From NCBI GenBank assembly GCA_905197665.1, contig CAJJZP010000010.1, positions 27,493 through 91,492 of the forward strand: 64,000 nucleotides of DNA. Reading direction: 5' to 3'. The DNA comes from an uncultured Collinsella sp. (lineage in GTDB: Bacteria > Actinomycetota > Coriobacteriia > Coriobacteriales > Coriobacteriaceae). Below, one piece after another: positions 48,376-55,937 of the stretch. The first letter of the stretch is position 1, and each line of letters starts with the position of its first letter. Made by a program: the position numbers and the translations under genes. The notes under the pieces are model-generated. The model was not told the origin of the DNA. It saw only the letters and a program-made list of their open reading frames with translations, and searched no databases.

Positions 48376-50119
48376 GGTGGACCATCTCCTCGGTAATGCG
48401 AACGATATCGGTGACCTCGCTCACCTGTGCAAAGACGGGAGAGACGGAGGATGCCAGACGATGAGAAAGCTCTATGACCTGAGGTGGCTCAACGTAGGCT
48501 TGCTGCATGAGCTCGATGTTCGAGAATAGCTCGTGCGTGCGGCCGCGGTCGAGGATACGACCGTCGGCCATTACTACGATACGCTCGGCAAAGTCGGAAA
48601 CGACTTCCATGTCGTGACAGACCATAATCACGGCGCAGCCGCGCTCGGCCATGGTGCGCACCGTTTCCATGACGGTCATGCACTCGCGGTAATCAAGGCC
48701 GCTCGTGGGCTCGTCGAGCACGACGATCTTGGGCTCAACCACTACGACGGAGGCAAGCGCCACCATTTGTCGCTGGCCGCGCGAAAGCGAGAAAGGTGCC
48801 TCATCGGCAGGCAGGCCAAAGCGGTCGATAACGAGTCGAGCGCGACGCAGAGCCTCGGCACGGTCGATGCCGGCAAGCTCCAGGCCAAAAGCGACCTCGT
48901 CGAGTACGGTATCCTTGCAGATCTGGCGGTCGGGGTTTTGGAAGAGGGTTGCGACTTCGCGGGCGATGCGGCTCGTGGGAACGGCTGCGGTGTCCAGCCC
49001 CGTAACGCGCACGCTGCCCGAGGCGGGCTTAAGCAGGCCTGTGAGCAGCTTGGTGAGCGTGGTCTTGCCGGCACCGTTCTGGCCGACGATGCCCACGAGC
49101 TCGCCGGGATAGAGGGTCAGGTTGAGGTCGTGTACGGCGGCGCCGCCATTGGGATAGGCAAACTCAACGTGATCGAAGGTGAGCACGGGCTCGGCGTCCT
49201 TGGCGTGCGGGCGCAACGACGGTGCATGCGGGGAGCCGGCGGGCGCCTGGGCTTCGCTGGCCGCGTGTGCGGGGTCGACAATGCCCGAAATCAGGCGCTC
49301 GGCCTCATCGACATCCAAGCAAGGGGTACCGCTTACCAGGCCATCGGCCTCGAGGCTATTGAAGATACGCGTGACGCGAGGGCAGTCGACGCCGATGGCA
49401 CGGAGCTCGTCGGTATGCGCGAAGACCTCGTGTGGCTCGCCCTGCAGCGCGATTTCGCCATGGTTGAGCACGAGCACGCGGTTGCAGTACTCCGAGAGTA
49501 GGGCGACCTTTTGCTCAACGACGACGATGGTGATTCCAAGTGCGCGGTTTGCCTCACGCAGCGTCTCGAAGACCAGCGTGGAGCTGGCAGGGTCGAGTGC
49601 CGCGGTGGGCTCGTCGAGAACCAAGACGCGCGGACGCATAGCGAGAATGGCGGCGATGGCTACCTTTTGCTTCTGTCCGCCCGAGAGGGTGGCAATCTCG
49701 CGGTCGCGCAGGTCGCTGATGCCGACGGTCTCGAGCGTTTCGCTCACGCGCTGCTCGATCTGGTCATGGGGGACGCCAAAGTTCTCGAGGCCAAAGAGCA
49801 TCTCGTCCTCGACGACCGAGGCGACCATCTGCGTGTCGATATCCTGCAGCACGCTGCCGACGATTTGCGACACGTCGGTCAACGAGACCTCGCAGGTGTC
49901 GTGGCCGTCTACCATGACGGCCCCAAAGAACGTGCCGGTGTAGTGGTGGGGCACGGCACCCGACAGGCAGGCGGCAAGCGTGGACTTGCCGGCGCCCGAG
50001 GGCCCGATGATGCCGATGAAATCTCCCTTGTTCACGCTGAGCGAGATGTGGCTGAGCGCCCGCTCGGTCTGCGTGCCATAGGAGAACGAGACATCGTCGA
50101 CGTTGATGATCGTTTCCAT
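48368..50119 (-). CDS. ecfA: Fused ECF transporter ATPase (EcfA1-EcfA2)
   Basis: This single 583-residue protein carries two ABC domains, each with Walker A (GPSGAGKST near residue 40 and GQNGAGKTT near 340). The signatures are LSGGQKQ and LSRGQRQ, and the Walker B motifs are VLVLDEPTAALD and IVVLDEPTSGLD. In many bacteria these are two separate genes; here they are fused, with a linker of about 50 residues rich in Ala and Pro. They energise substrate uptake by the T and S components. The gene is followed by ecfT, with overlapping ends. Confidence 0.93.
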   Translation of the reverse strand: METIINVDDVSFSYGTQTERALSHISLSVNKGDFIGIIGPSGAGKSTLAACLSGAVPHHYTGTFFGAVMVDGHDTCEVSLTDVSQIVGSVLQDIDTQMVASVVEDEMLFGLENFGVPHDQIEQRVSETLETVGISDLRDREIATLSGGQKQKVAIAAILAMRPRVLVLDEPTAALDPASSTLVFETLREANRALGITIVVVEQKVALLSEYCNRVLVLNHGEIALQGEPHEVFAHTDELRAIGVDCPRVTRIFNSLEADGLVSGTPCLDVDEAERLISGIVDPAHAASEAQAPAGSPHAPSLRPHAKDAEPVLTFDHVEFAYPNGGAAVHDLNLTLYPGELVGIVGQNGAGKTTLTKLLTGLLKPASGSVRVTGLDTAAVPTSRIAREVATLFQNPDRQICKDTVLDEVAFGLELAGIDRAEALRRARLVIDRFGLPADEAPFSLSRGQRQMVALASVVVVEPKIVVLDEPTSGLDYRECMTVMETVRTMAERGCAVIMVCHDMEVVSDFAERIVVMADGRILDRGRTHELFSNIELMQQAYVEPPQVIELSHRLASSVSPVFAQVSEVTDIVRITEEMVHRG

Positions 50120-50137
50120 GGATACCTTTCATAGTCA

Positions 50138-50181
50138 TTGGGGACGTTCTTTAATGACTAGTCGTTTAAGAACGTCCCCAA
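50138..50181. repeat. 44-nt near-perfect palindrome (GGGGACGTTCTT arms)
   Basis: TTGGGGACGTTCTTTAA and TTTAAGAACGTCCCCAA pair with one mismatch around a GACTAGTC centre. A third partial unit, GGGACGGTCTTTA, follows at about 50195-50207. It lies in the 106-base gap between the S component and the fused ATPase on the minus strand. It resembles REP-type elements more than a terminator, as it has no T-tract. Confidence 0.6.
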
Positions 50182-50225
50182 GAGCTAGTTGTTTGGGACG
50201 GTCTTTACCGATGGGTCACTGTGGG

Positions 50226-50798
50226 TTAGTTGAGCTTCAGGGCCTTCTGGATGGGCAGGTAGAGGGCGCCGACCAGAATGGCGTTAAAGACGGCGGTCAT
50301 GGCGACGACGGGCAACATAGCGGCGGCGAGCTCGCCGACCACGCCAAGCATGGCCATCTTGATAACCATGAAGATGACGCCGGAGACAAAGGTGGTCACG
50401 AAGGTAGCGACGATGGCGACGGCAGGCTTAACCTGACCGTTCTTGCCGGCGGCGTTGACGATGCCGGCCATGAGCATGGCGGCGATGCCCTCGGCGGCAA
50501 AATCGACGAACGGCGAAGTGGTGGTGATCTGGATCACGGCAGCCGAGATGAGGCCAATGACGAGCGCCTGGCCGATGTTGGGGCGAACGACCAGGATGGT
50601 GAGGCAGAAGGCCGAGATGATGAACTCGGGGCTGATCATGCCGCCCGAGATGCCCGAGATTGCCTTGCCGACGGTGAAGTTGAGGATGAAGCCGGCGGCG
50701 AGCAGGATGGCGAGCAGGACGAGGGCGCGGACATCGAGTTTGCCGCGATCGGCGGTCTGGACGGTGCGGGGCTGGGTGGCGGTGGTGTTCTGAGACAT
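50226..50798 (-). CDS. ECF transporter S component, probably for tryptophan
   Basis: The 190-residue membrane protein has about six hydrophobic segments (for example ALVLLAILLAAGFILNFTVG, FIISAFCLTILVV, IVATFVTTFVSGVIFMVIKM). The sequence is typical of substrate-binding S subunits of energy-coupling factor transporters. Substrate specificity is not clear from the protein alone. The leader peptide with three consecutive Trp codons upstream indicates that expression responds to tryptophan supply, so tryptophan or a precursor is the likely substrate. It is preceded by the attenuator and followed by a palindrome and the fused ATPase gene. Confidence 0.85.
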   Translation of the reverse strand: MSQNTTATQPRTVQTADRGKLDVRALVLLAILLAAGFILNFTVGKAISGISGGMISPEFIISAFCLTILVVRPNIGQALVIGLISAAVIQITTTSPFVDFAAEGIAAMLMAGIVNAAGKNGQVKPAVAIVATFVTTFVSGVIFMVIKMAMLGVVGELAAAMLPVVAMTAVFNAILVGALYLPIQKALKLN

Positions 50799-50843
50799 GG
50801 TGAAAATCCTTTCGGAAGGGGATTGCAAGAGAAAAGCGGAGGC

Positions 50844-50973
50844 GCGTGATGCGAATGCGATCGGGCTCGAGATAGAAAAAGGCCCCCGGTCGAAACCGGA
50901 GGCCTTCCAATCACCTAGAGCGCAAAAACAGGCGTGAGGGACTCACTGTCGACCGATCGTATTCGCATCACGC
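50844..50973 (-). promoter_or_regulatory. Long-range pairing in the Trp leader RNA
   Basis: Two 21-base segments, 50844-50864 and 50953-50973, are complementary with one mismatch. The 5' partner lies just past the Trp codons in the leader reading frame; the 3' partner lies beyond the terminator. A second candidate pairing (TGGCGTGATG near 50966 with CCCTCACGCC at 50931-50940, followed by TGTTTTTG) may compete with it. Ribosome stalling at the Trp codons would mask the 5' partner. Confidence 0.55.
50876..50906 (-). terminator. Attenuator terminator
   Basis: Read on the minus strand: AAGGCCTCCGG-TTTCGA-CCGGGGGCCTT is an 11-bp stem (one G-U) followed by TTT. It sits 36 bases after the leader peptide stop and 78 bases before the S-component start, in the right place to end transcription when tryptophan is plentiful. 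Confidence 0.8.
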
Positions 50974-51011
50974 CACCACCAGTTGTTGAGAGACTTCATC
51001 GTGTTCTTCAT
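50943..51011 (-). CDS. Tryptophan leader peptide of the ECF operon (22 aa)
   Basis: The 22-residue peptide starts MKNTMKSLNN, has three successive Trp residues at positions 11-13, and ends RDANTIGRQ before TGA. AAAGGAG lies 8 bases before the ATG, so it is clearly translated. A -10-like TATAGT (51070-51075, minus) is about 60 bases upstream. Three adjacent Trp codons followed by alternative RNA pairings and a terminator are the classic arrangement of trp-type attenuation. A scarce tryptophan supply would stall the ribosome here and favour read-through into the transporter genes. Confidence 0.82.
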   Translation of the reverse strand: MKNTMKSLNNWWWRDANTIGRQ

Positions 51012-51139
51012 GTTGGTGGCTCCTTTCGTGATGCCGTGGCGCGGTCGCACCTAGTTGCTGTTGCGCTGCACTATAGCACAGCGAAGTGTGTGCGGGGAAA
51101 TCTTTTTTAAAAAGAATTCAGGCGGGTTTCCCGTCGGTC

Positions 51140-51190
51140 AAAAAGGCGGGTTAAGTGGGCGTGGTGACTCATGTGCCCCGCCCGCTCAGC
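51140..51190 (-). terminator. Possible terminator of the C69 peptidase gene
   Basis: On the minus strand GGGCGGGGCAC...CCCGCCTTTTT offers a GGCGGG/CCCGCC stem with a larger loop and a T-run, just after the stop at 51198. The loop is long, so the fold is uncertain. Confidence 0.4.
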
Positions 51191-51197
51191 TAAGACG

Positions 51198-53141
51198 TTA
51201 CTCCTTATTGCGACGGTAGAGGAAGTAACCGCCCGCGGAGATGACGGCAACGCCAGCGATGGCGAATGCAGCCACCATGCGGCCATCAAAACGATCGCCA
51301 GTGGTGGGCAGGCCGCCCTTGGTGTTCGTCTTGTTGGTGGTTACCGTGGTCGTGGTGTCCGACTTGCCGGGCTTCTCGGGCTTGGTGGTGGGCTGCTCGG
51401 GCTTAGCGGGCTGTTCGGGCTTAGCGGGCTGCTCGGGGGTACCGGGCTGTTCGGGAGTTCCGGGCTGATCCGGGGTCACCGGGTCGGTGGCAAGAGTGTC
51501 CTTGGCATAGGTGATGGACACCTTGAGGCCGTTGGTCTCGGTGTTCAGGTCGCTCGGGGTGAAGGGCGTGCTGAAATCCTCAGCCTTCAGATAAGCGCGC
51601 ATCTCCTGGAGAAGGGCCTTGCACTTGACGTAGGTGTTCTCAGTGGCAGCCTTGCCGGCCTTGTTTGCCAGGGCGGTGCGGCCCTCAGTGGTGGTCTCGG
51701 CCTGCATAGCAGCATCGACCTCAAGGTTCTGCTCGATGAGCTCGTTCTGGAGAGCGTCGAGGTAGGCGCGAACGCCGGTGCCGAGCTGCTCGCGGTGCTC
51801 GTAGCAGAGGGAACTAATGTCCATGAGGACGTAGTTGATGGAGTTCTCGGGCTCCTCGTTGTTCACGATGTCCGTCTCTTCGCAGTGATCGTAGGAGACA
51901 TCCTGATTGCTGAAGTAGGGGCTGACCTCGGTGAGCAGTGCAGAGTACAGAGGAATAGCGACGGAGTAGGCGGCGCGGGAGAGCATCTCCCACTGAATGG
52001 TCGCGATCTCGGGGTCCATGCCCTGACGGATCTGGAAGAGGTTGGTCTCGGTGCTTCTTTCGGTGCCGATGGCGTAGACACCGTCGGTGTTGGCGTTGAG
52101 GCCGGGGACATTTTCGCCGCGGTTGCCAAATGCACGGATCATCTCAAAGGTGTTCCAGTCGGACTTGCCGGGCTTGAAGAACAGGGGCTGGATCTCGCTG
52201 ACCATGGCTCCGATTTGGTCGGGGCCTTTTTCCGGTTTAACCGTGACGATGTCGTAATCCGCACCCTTGGTCAACGGGGCCATGAAGTAATCGCGGCCCT
52301 GGACATAGCGAGTCCACTGATGAACGCCGGAATCGGCGACGCTTTTGCCATAGGTCTTGGCAACGTCGAACTTGCCGTCGGTGTACTCGGCGAAGCCATT
52401 TTTCTCGGGCATGGTCTGGATGCCCTCGGAGTGGAGGCAGTTCTCGGCGTCATCAAGGTTGACATCGTAATTGAGTCCGCCGATGTTGGGGTTGAGTGAG
52501 GCGACGTCATCGGCGAGCTTCATGGCGATCCACTGGTGGCCGGAAAGTGCGGCAAACAGCCAAGTCTCGTTGCTGTCGGCGATGATAATCTGATCGTTGC
52601 CGTTGGCGCCCTGCTCGTCGATGATCTTGCCGAGGAGTTCGACACCCTCAAGTGCTTTGGCACTTTCGCCTAAGATAACGCTGCCGTAGCTATACTCGCC
52701 AATGCCAGTGTCGGTCAGGGGGTCTGCCTTGGCGGCTTTATCGTTCATGTTGGTGGTCAGCGTTGCGGAGCAGGACACGCCCTTCTCGTTGATGCCTGCC
52801 TCAGAGTAGGCATCATAGCGCCCGTGCCACTGCGAAGGATGATCGCGCACGTAGCTATAACGATATGTAGTCTTGGTCGACCTGTATGAGAAGTCGGACT
52901 CGTCTGAGCCGTAGGTATACCCGGGGGCATGCGACGGCTCAATGCCAAAGTGCTTGAGGTAGCGCGGGCCAAAGTCCTCGGCGCGACCATAATATGTGTT
53001 GCCGTCGGCTGTTAGGTTTTTGCCCATGTACATCTGCGTGCAGGCGAGCGCAGATGTCGGCATGGACATGATGGTCGCAGCTCCAAAGGCGAGGCCTATG
53101 CCTAGCTTCTTGAGCGCGTTGACGGGGCGAGTTTTCCTCAT
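51198..53141 (-). CDS. C69-family dipeptidase with cell-wall anchor
   Basis: The 647-residue protein starts with a signal peptide (LGIGLAFGAATIMSMPTSALA). Cleavage would expose the catalytic Cys34 (ALA|CTQMYMGKNLTADG) as the N-terminal nucleophile of C69 (PepD-like) dipeptidases. Conserved family motifs include GNTYYGRAEDFG, EAGINEKGVSCSATLT and IADSNETWLFAALSGHQW. The C-terminal region carries a proline-rich wall-spanning repeat (PEQPGTPEQPAKPEQ), the sortase-like motif LPTTGD, a membrane helix and a basic tail. So it is probably covalently attached to the wall and hydrolyses dipeptides outside the cell. ATG 53141 follows GGGAGGG. Confidence 0.9.
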   Translation of the reverse strand: MRKTRPVNALKKLGIGLAFGAATIMSMPTSALACTQMYMGKNLTADGNTYYGRAEDFGPRYLKHFGIEPSHAPGYTYGSDESDFSYRSTKTTYRYSYVRDHPSQWHGRYDAYSEAGINEKGVSCSATLTTNMNDKAAKADPLTDTGIGEYSYGSVILGESAKALEGVELLGKIIDEQGANGNDQIIIADSNETWLFAALSGHQWIAMKLADDVASLNPNIGGLNYDVNLDDAENCLHSEGIQTMPEKNGFAEYTDGKFDVAKTYGKSVADSGVHQWTRYVQGRDYFMAPLTKGADYDIVTVKPEKGPDQIGAMVSEIQPLFFKPGKSDWNTFEMIRAFGNRGENVPGLNANTDGVYAIGTERSTETNLFQIRQGMDPEIATIQWEMLSRAAYSVAIPLYSALLTEVSPYFSNQDVSYDHCEETDIVNNEEPENSINYVLMDISSLCYEHREQLGTGVRAYLDALQNELIEQNLEVDAAMQAETTTEGRTALANKAGKAATENTYVKCKALLQEMRAYLKAEDFSTPFTPSDLNTETNGLKVSITYAKDTLATDPVTPDQPGTPEQPGTPEQPAKPEQPAKPEQPTTKPEKPGKSDTTTTVTTNKTNTKGGLPTTGDRFDGRMVAAFAIAGVAVISAGGYFLYRRNKE

Positions 53142-53447
53142 TTTCCCTCCCAGCGTGCGAAAGCCCTCTGTCGCCAGAGGGCTTCAGCCAATAAAGACAC
53201 CTCATTAGCGTAACGAACTGGAAACAATATTCATCTATGAAAGAAACTTACTCGATAAGCGTGATGAAATATGCGATGAACGGTTAATCGTACTCAGTTT
53301 GCAGCTTTACTTTAATAAAGACGCCCTGTAATTACTGTAGCCGAATAAAGTAGCTGGGAATGCCCGAAATGAAAATCCCCCGCTGTTTGACGAATGCATA
53401 AACAGTGGGAGAGTCGATAACTGGATGAATATCATACCAATGTGGAT
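53142..53447. other. Intergenic region upstream of the C69 peptidase
   Basis: This region holds a stable hairpin, AAGCCCTCTG-TCG-CCAGAGGGCTT (53161-53184), in the 5' region of the minus-strand peptidase gene. The rest is AT-rich DNA with presumed promoter sequence. Small frames exist, but none has a convincing ribosome-binding site or composition. Confidence 0.5.
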
Positions 53448-53540
53448 TTACTTCTTTCGGCGGTGAATCACGTTGATGGCGTAACCGACGAGCATGGCCA
53501 AGACGATGACAATAAAGCCGATCAGGGGATTGTCGTTCAT
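53448..53540 (-). CDS. 30-residue membrane peptide
   Basis: This tiny gene starts 10 bases after the lipid kinase stop on the same strand, with AGGAGG 5 bases before its ATG. The peptide has a short polar start (MNDNP), a single hydrophobic helix (LIGFIVIVLAMLVGYAINV) and a basic end (IHRRKK). This is typical of small single-pass inner-membrane proteins that fine-tune partner enzymes. Its position suggests co-expression with the lipid kinase. It is below the usual size limit of gene callers. Confidence 0.65.
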   Translation of the reverse strand: MNDNPLIGFIVIVLAMLVGYAINVIHRRKK

Positions 53541-53549
53541 AGGGTCCTC

Positions 53550-54467
53550 CTATTTTCCGAGCGGGGAGAATTCGTCGACGATGAGGTCGAGGCATTGCGG
53601 AAGCGCGCGGGCTCCAAAGACGCCCGAATTGCTGGAGATAATCTCGCCATCGAACTGCATGCCCAGTGACGGGGTGCAGGTGATCTTGGCTTCCTTGGTC
53701 TGGATGATCTTGAACTGTGGGCGCCCGAGTACCTTACCGGCGGGGTCAAGCGCAGCGGTGATCACAGTAGGCAGCAGCTGAACGGTGCGCACGGGTTTGA
53801 TGACCGCAATATCGACCATGCCATCGTTCATGCGGCAGTCGGGGAACAGGTTGATGTCGTTTTGAATGACCGAGGTATTGCCCGCCATGCAGCAGATGCC
53901 GTCGAGCTCCTCGACAATGCCGTCGTGCTCAATGGTAAAGTGCGCCACCGTGGGGTTGGGCGTGGCGAGAGCGGAGAGGAAGTAGGCGATCTCGCCGATG
54001 TCGTTTTTGGTGGGAGCGGCCTTCATCATGATCTCGGCGTCGAAGCCCGAGCCGGCGATGATGATAAAGCCGTGGCGCTTCTCTCTGCCGTTCTCGTCGA
54101 GCCAAAAGAGCTCGCCCATGTCCACTTTGACCGTGCGACCGGCGCGGCAGGCCTTGGCAAGCGCCGCCGCCTCAGGGGCATTGCCGATGTTGTTGAAGAA
54201 CAGGCAGGCCGTGCCGGAGGGGAAGACGAGCGTGGGGACGCCGCATCCGCGCATCTGGTCGAGCACGTTGGAGACGGTGCCGTCGCCGCCCGAAATCACC
54301 ACGCGATCAAACTCGCGCACGTCTGCCACGGCGTCTTCGGGTTCCATGCCATCGCCGATAAAACGCATCACGACCTCGTCGCCGCCCTGCGCGAGGGCGT
54401 GCGTGAATGCGTAGATTTCATCTGAGCTGGGGCCCGATGCCGGGTTGTGGATGATAAGGCAGCGCAT
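53550..54467 (-). CDS. Diacylglycerol kinase-like lipid kinase
   Basis: The 305-residue protein belongs to the DagK catalytic family (DgkB/YegS). It has IIHNPASGPSSDEI at the start, the nucleotide-binding VVISGGDGTVSNVLDQM (about residues 57-73), FPSGTACLFFNNIGN near 82-97, and SLGMQFDGE near 270 in the C-terminal beta-rich domain. Such kinases phosphorylate diacylglycerol or related lipids at the inner face of the membrane for phospholipid recycling. Upstream, the divergent gene is RNase D. A 30-residue membrane peptide follows it. Confidence 0.9.
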   Translation of the reverse strand: MRCLIIHNPASGPSSDEIYAFTHALAQGGDEVVMRFIGDGMEPEDAVADVREFDRVVISGGDGTVSNVLDQMRGCGVPTLVFPSGTACLFFNNIGNAPEAAALAKACRAGRTVKVDMGELFWLDENGREKRHGFIIIAGSGFDAEIMMKAAPTKNDIGEIAYFLSALATPNPTVAHFTIEHDGIVEELDGICCMAGNTSVIQNDINLFPDCRMNDGMVDIAVIKPVRTVQLLPTVITAALDPAGKVLGRPQFKIIQTKEAKITCTPSLGMQFDGEIISSNSGVFGARALPQCLDLIVDEFSPLGK

Positions 54468-54565
54468 ACTTACGTTCCCGTTCTGTGACTAACCGAGTAT
54501 AGTTGTAAGGCAATGCCGATATCCTACCCGTGTTTTTCGGGCCTAACCTTATTCGATGGGTTGAT

Positions 54566-55699
54566 ATGTACATTTCCACACATCAGGCTCTACTCGACTT
54601 TTGTCAGCGCGCCCGTGAGTTTGACGCGATTGCCGTCGATACCGAGTTTTTGCGCGAGCGCACGTTCCATCCGCGCCTGTGCCTGGTCCAGATTGCCACT
54701 CCTGCCGAGAGCGTCGCGGTTGATCCGCTGGTGATCGACGACCTGTCTCCCTTGGCCGAACTCATGGCCGACGAGAGCGTGACCAAGGTGTTCCATGCTT
54801 GCTCGCAGGACATGGAAGTTATGCTTCATACCGTAGGCGTGTTGCCGCGTCCGATTTTTGACACGCAGGTGGCCGCCGCCTTTTTAGGCGAGCGCCAGCA
54901 GATTTCCTACGGCGCGCTCGTGCAGACGTTTTGCGGCGTCTCGCTGCCCAAGACTGAGTCGCTGACCGACTGGTCGCGTCGCCCGCTGACCGATAAGCAG
55001 ATTGAGTACGCGATCGATGACGTCAAGTACCTGATCGTCGCCTATACCGAGATGATGAGCCGTCTGCGCGAGCTGGGCCGCGTGGACTGGGTACTCGACG
55101 AGTTGCGCCCGCTGGCTGACGAGTCGCACTATCGCGCCGATCGCCACGAGGCGTTCCGCAAGGTCAAGCGCATCAATTCGTGCAGCCGTCACCAGCTGGG
55201 TATCGCGCGCGAGCTCGCCGCCTGGCGCGAGGACCGCGCCGAGCGCCGTAACATCCCGCGCAAGTGGGTCATGTCCGACGACACGCTGCTTGCGCTCGTT
55301 AAGCGCAATCCCGTCCGCGTTGAGGAGTTCCGTAGCATTCGCGGTACCGACCAGCTGGGGGAGCGCGACGTGGACGGTGCGCTCATGGCCATCAAGCGCG
55401 GCGCGAGCTGCCCGCACGATCGCCTGCCGCTCATGGTGCGCGGACACCGTCAGATCTCGCCGGAGCTGGAGAGCGTGACGGACCTGATGTATGCGCTCAT
55501 CCGCCTGGTTGCCGAGCGCTCGGGCGTGGCGACCTCGGTCATTGCCTCGCGCGATGATCTGGCCGACTATATTGAGCACCCCGAGCAGAGCCCCCTGCGC
55601 GAAGGCTGGCGTTTTGAGCTTGTGGGCTCGCGCCTGGACGATCTGCTTTCCGGCAATATGGGACTCACCGTGAAGGACGGAAAGATTGAGTTGTTATAG
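54566..55699 (+). CDS. rnd: Ribonuclease D
   Basis: The 377-residue 3'-5' exoribonuclease has a DEDD-type domain: exo I AVDTEFLRERTFHPRLCLVQIA (about residues 24-45), exo II VFHACSQDMEVM (about 77-88) and exo III YAIDDVKYLIVAYTEM (about 150-165). Two HRDC-type helical regions follow. The enzyme trims tRNA precursors and other stable RNAs. ATG 54566 was chosen; a GTG-type start at 54530 would add 12 residues. The stop codon is followed after 7 bases by structured repeat copy C. Confidence 0.93.
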   Translation: MYISTHQALLDFCQRAREFDAIAVDTEFLRERTFHPRLCLVQIATPAESVAVDPLVIDDLSPLAELMADESVTKVFHACSQDMEVMLHTVGVLPRPIFDTQVAAAFLGERQQISYGALVQTFCGVSLPKTESLTDWSRRPLTDKQIEYAIDDVKYLIVAYTEMMSRLRELGRVDWVLDELRPLADESHYRADRHEAFRKVKRINSCSRHQLGIARELAAWREDRAERRNIPRKWVMSDDTLLALVKRNPVRVEEFRSIRGTDQLGERDVDGALMAIKRGASCPHDRLPLMVRGHRQISPELESVTDLMYALIRLVAERSGVATSVIASRDDLADYIEHPEQSPLREGWRFELVGSRLDDLLSGNMGLTVKDGKIELL

Positions 55700-55706
55700 G
55701 TATATA

Positions 55707-55853
55707 GTTACGCGGTTTTACCAAACCGCGTAACAGCTCGACGCTGCAAACGGCCGAGAGCGGCAATCTGACGTTCAATCGTCGCTCGCGTACCAAAGTA
55801 CGCGTCGCTTCTCTTTCACGTCACCTTGCTCGCTCTCGGCCGTTTTCGCTGAC
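55707..55853 (+). repeat. 147-nt structured repeat element, copy C
   Basis: It starts 7 bases after the rnd stop with GTTACGCGGTTT-TACC-AAACCGCGTAAC. The closing stem AACGGCCGAGAGC/GCTCTCGGCCGTT (55749-55761 with 55832-55844) is perfect but differs from copy A at five base pairs. The inner hairpin is GCGTAC-CAAA-GTACGC. It ends in TTTTCGCTGAC. Spacing of all parts equals that of copies A and B. Confidence 0.85.
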
Positions 55854-55937
55854 ATTGCCAAAACATCGATGTTGATTTGCCTGCTGGGCGAGTGGGTAGA
55901 ATGCCTCCAACGTGTAACTCGATTTGGAGGAATTCGC

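Noticed and set aside
53332..53595. 87-codon minus-strand frame overlapping the lipid kinase end
   Set aside because: It overlaps the better supported 30-residue membrane peptide and the kinase 3' end and has no good start signal.
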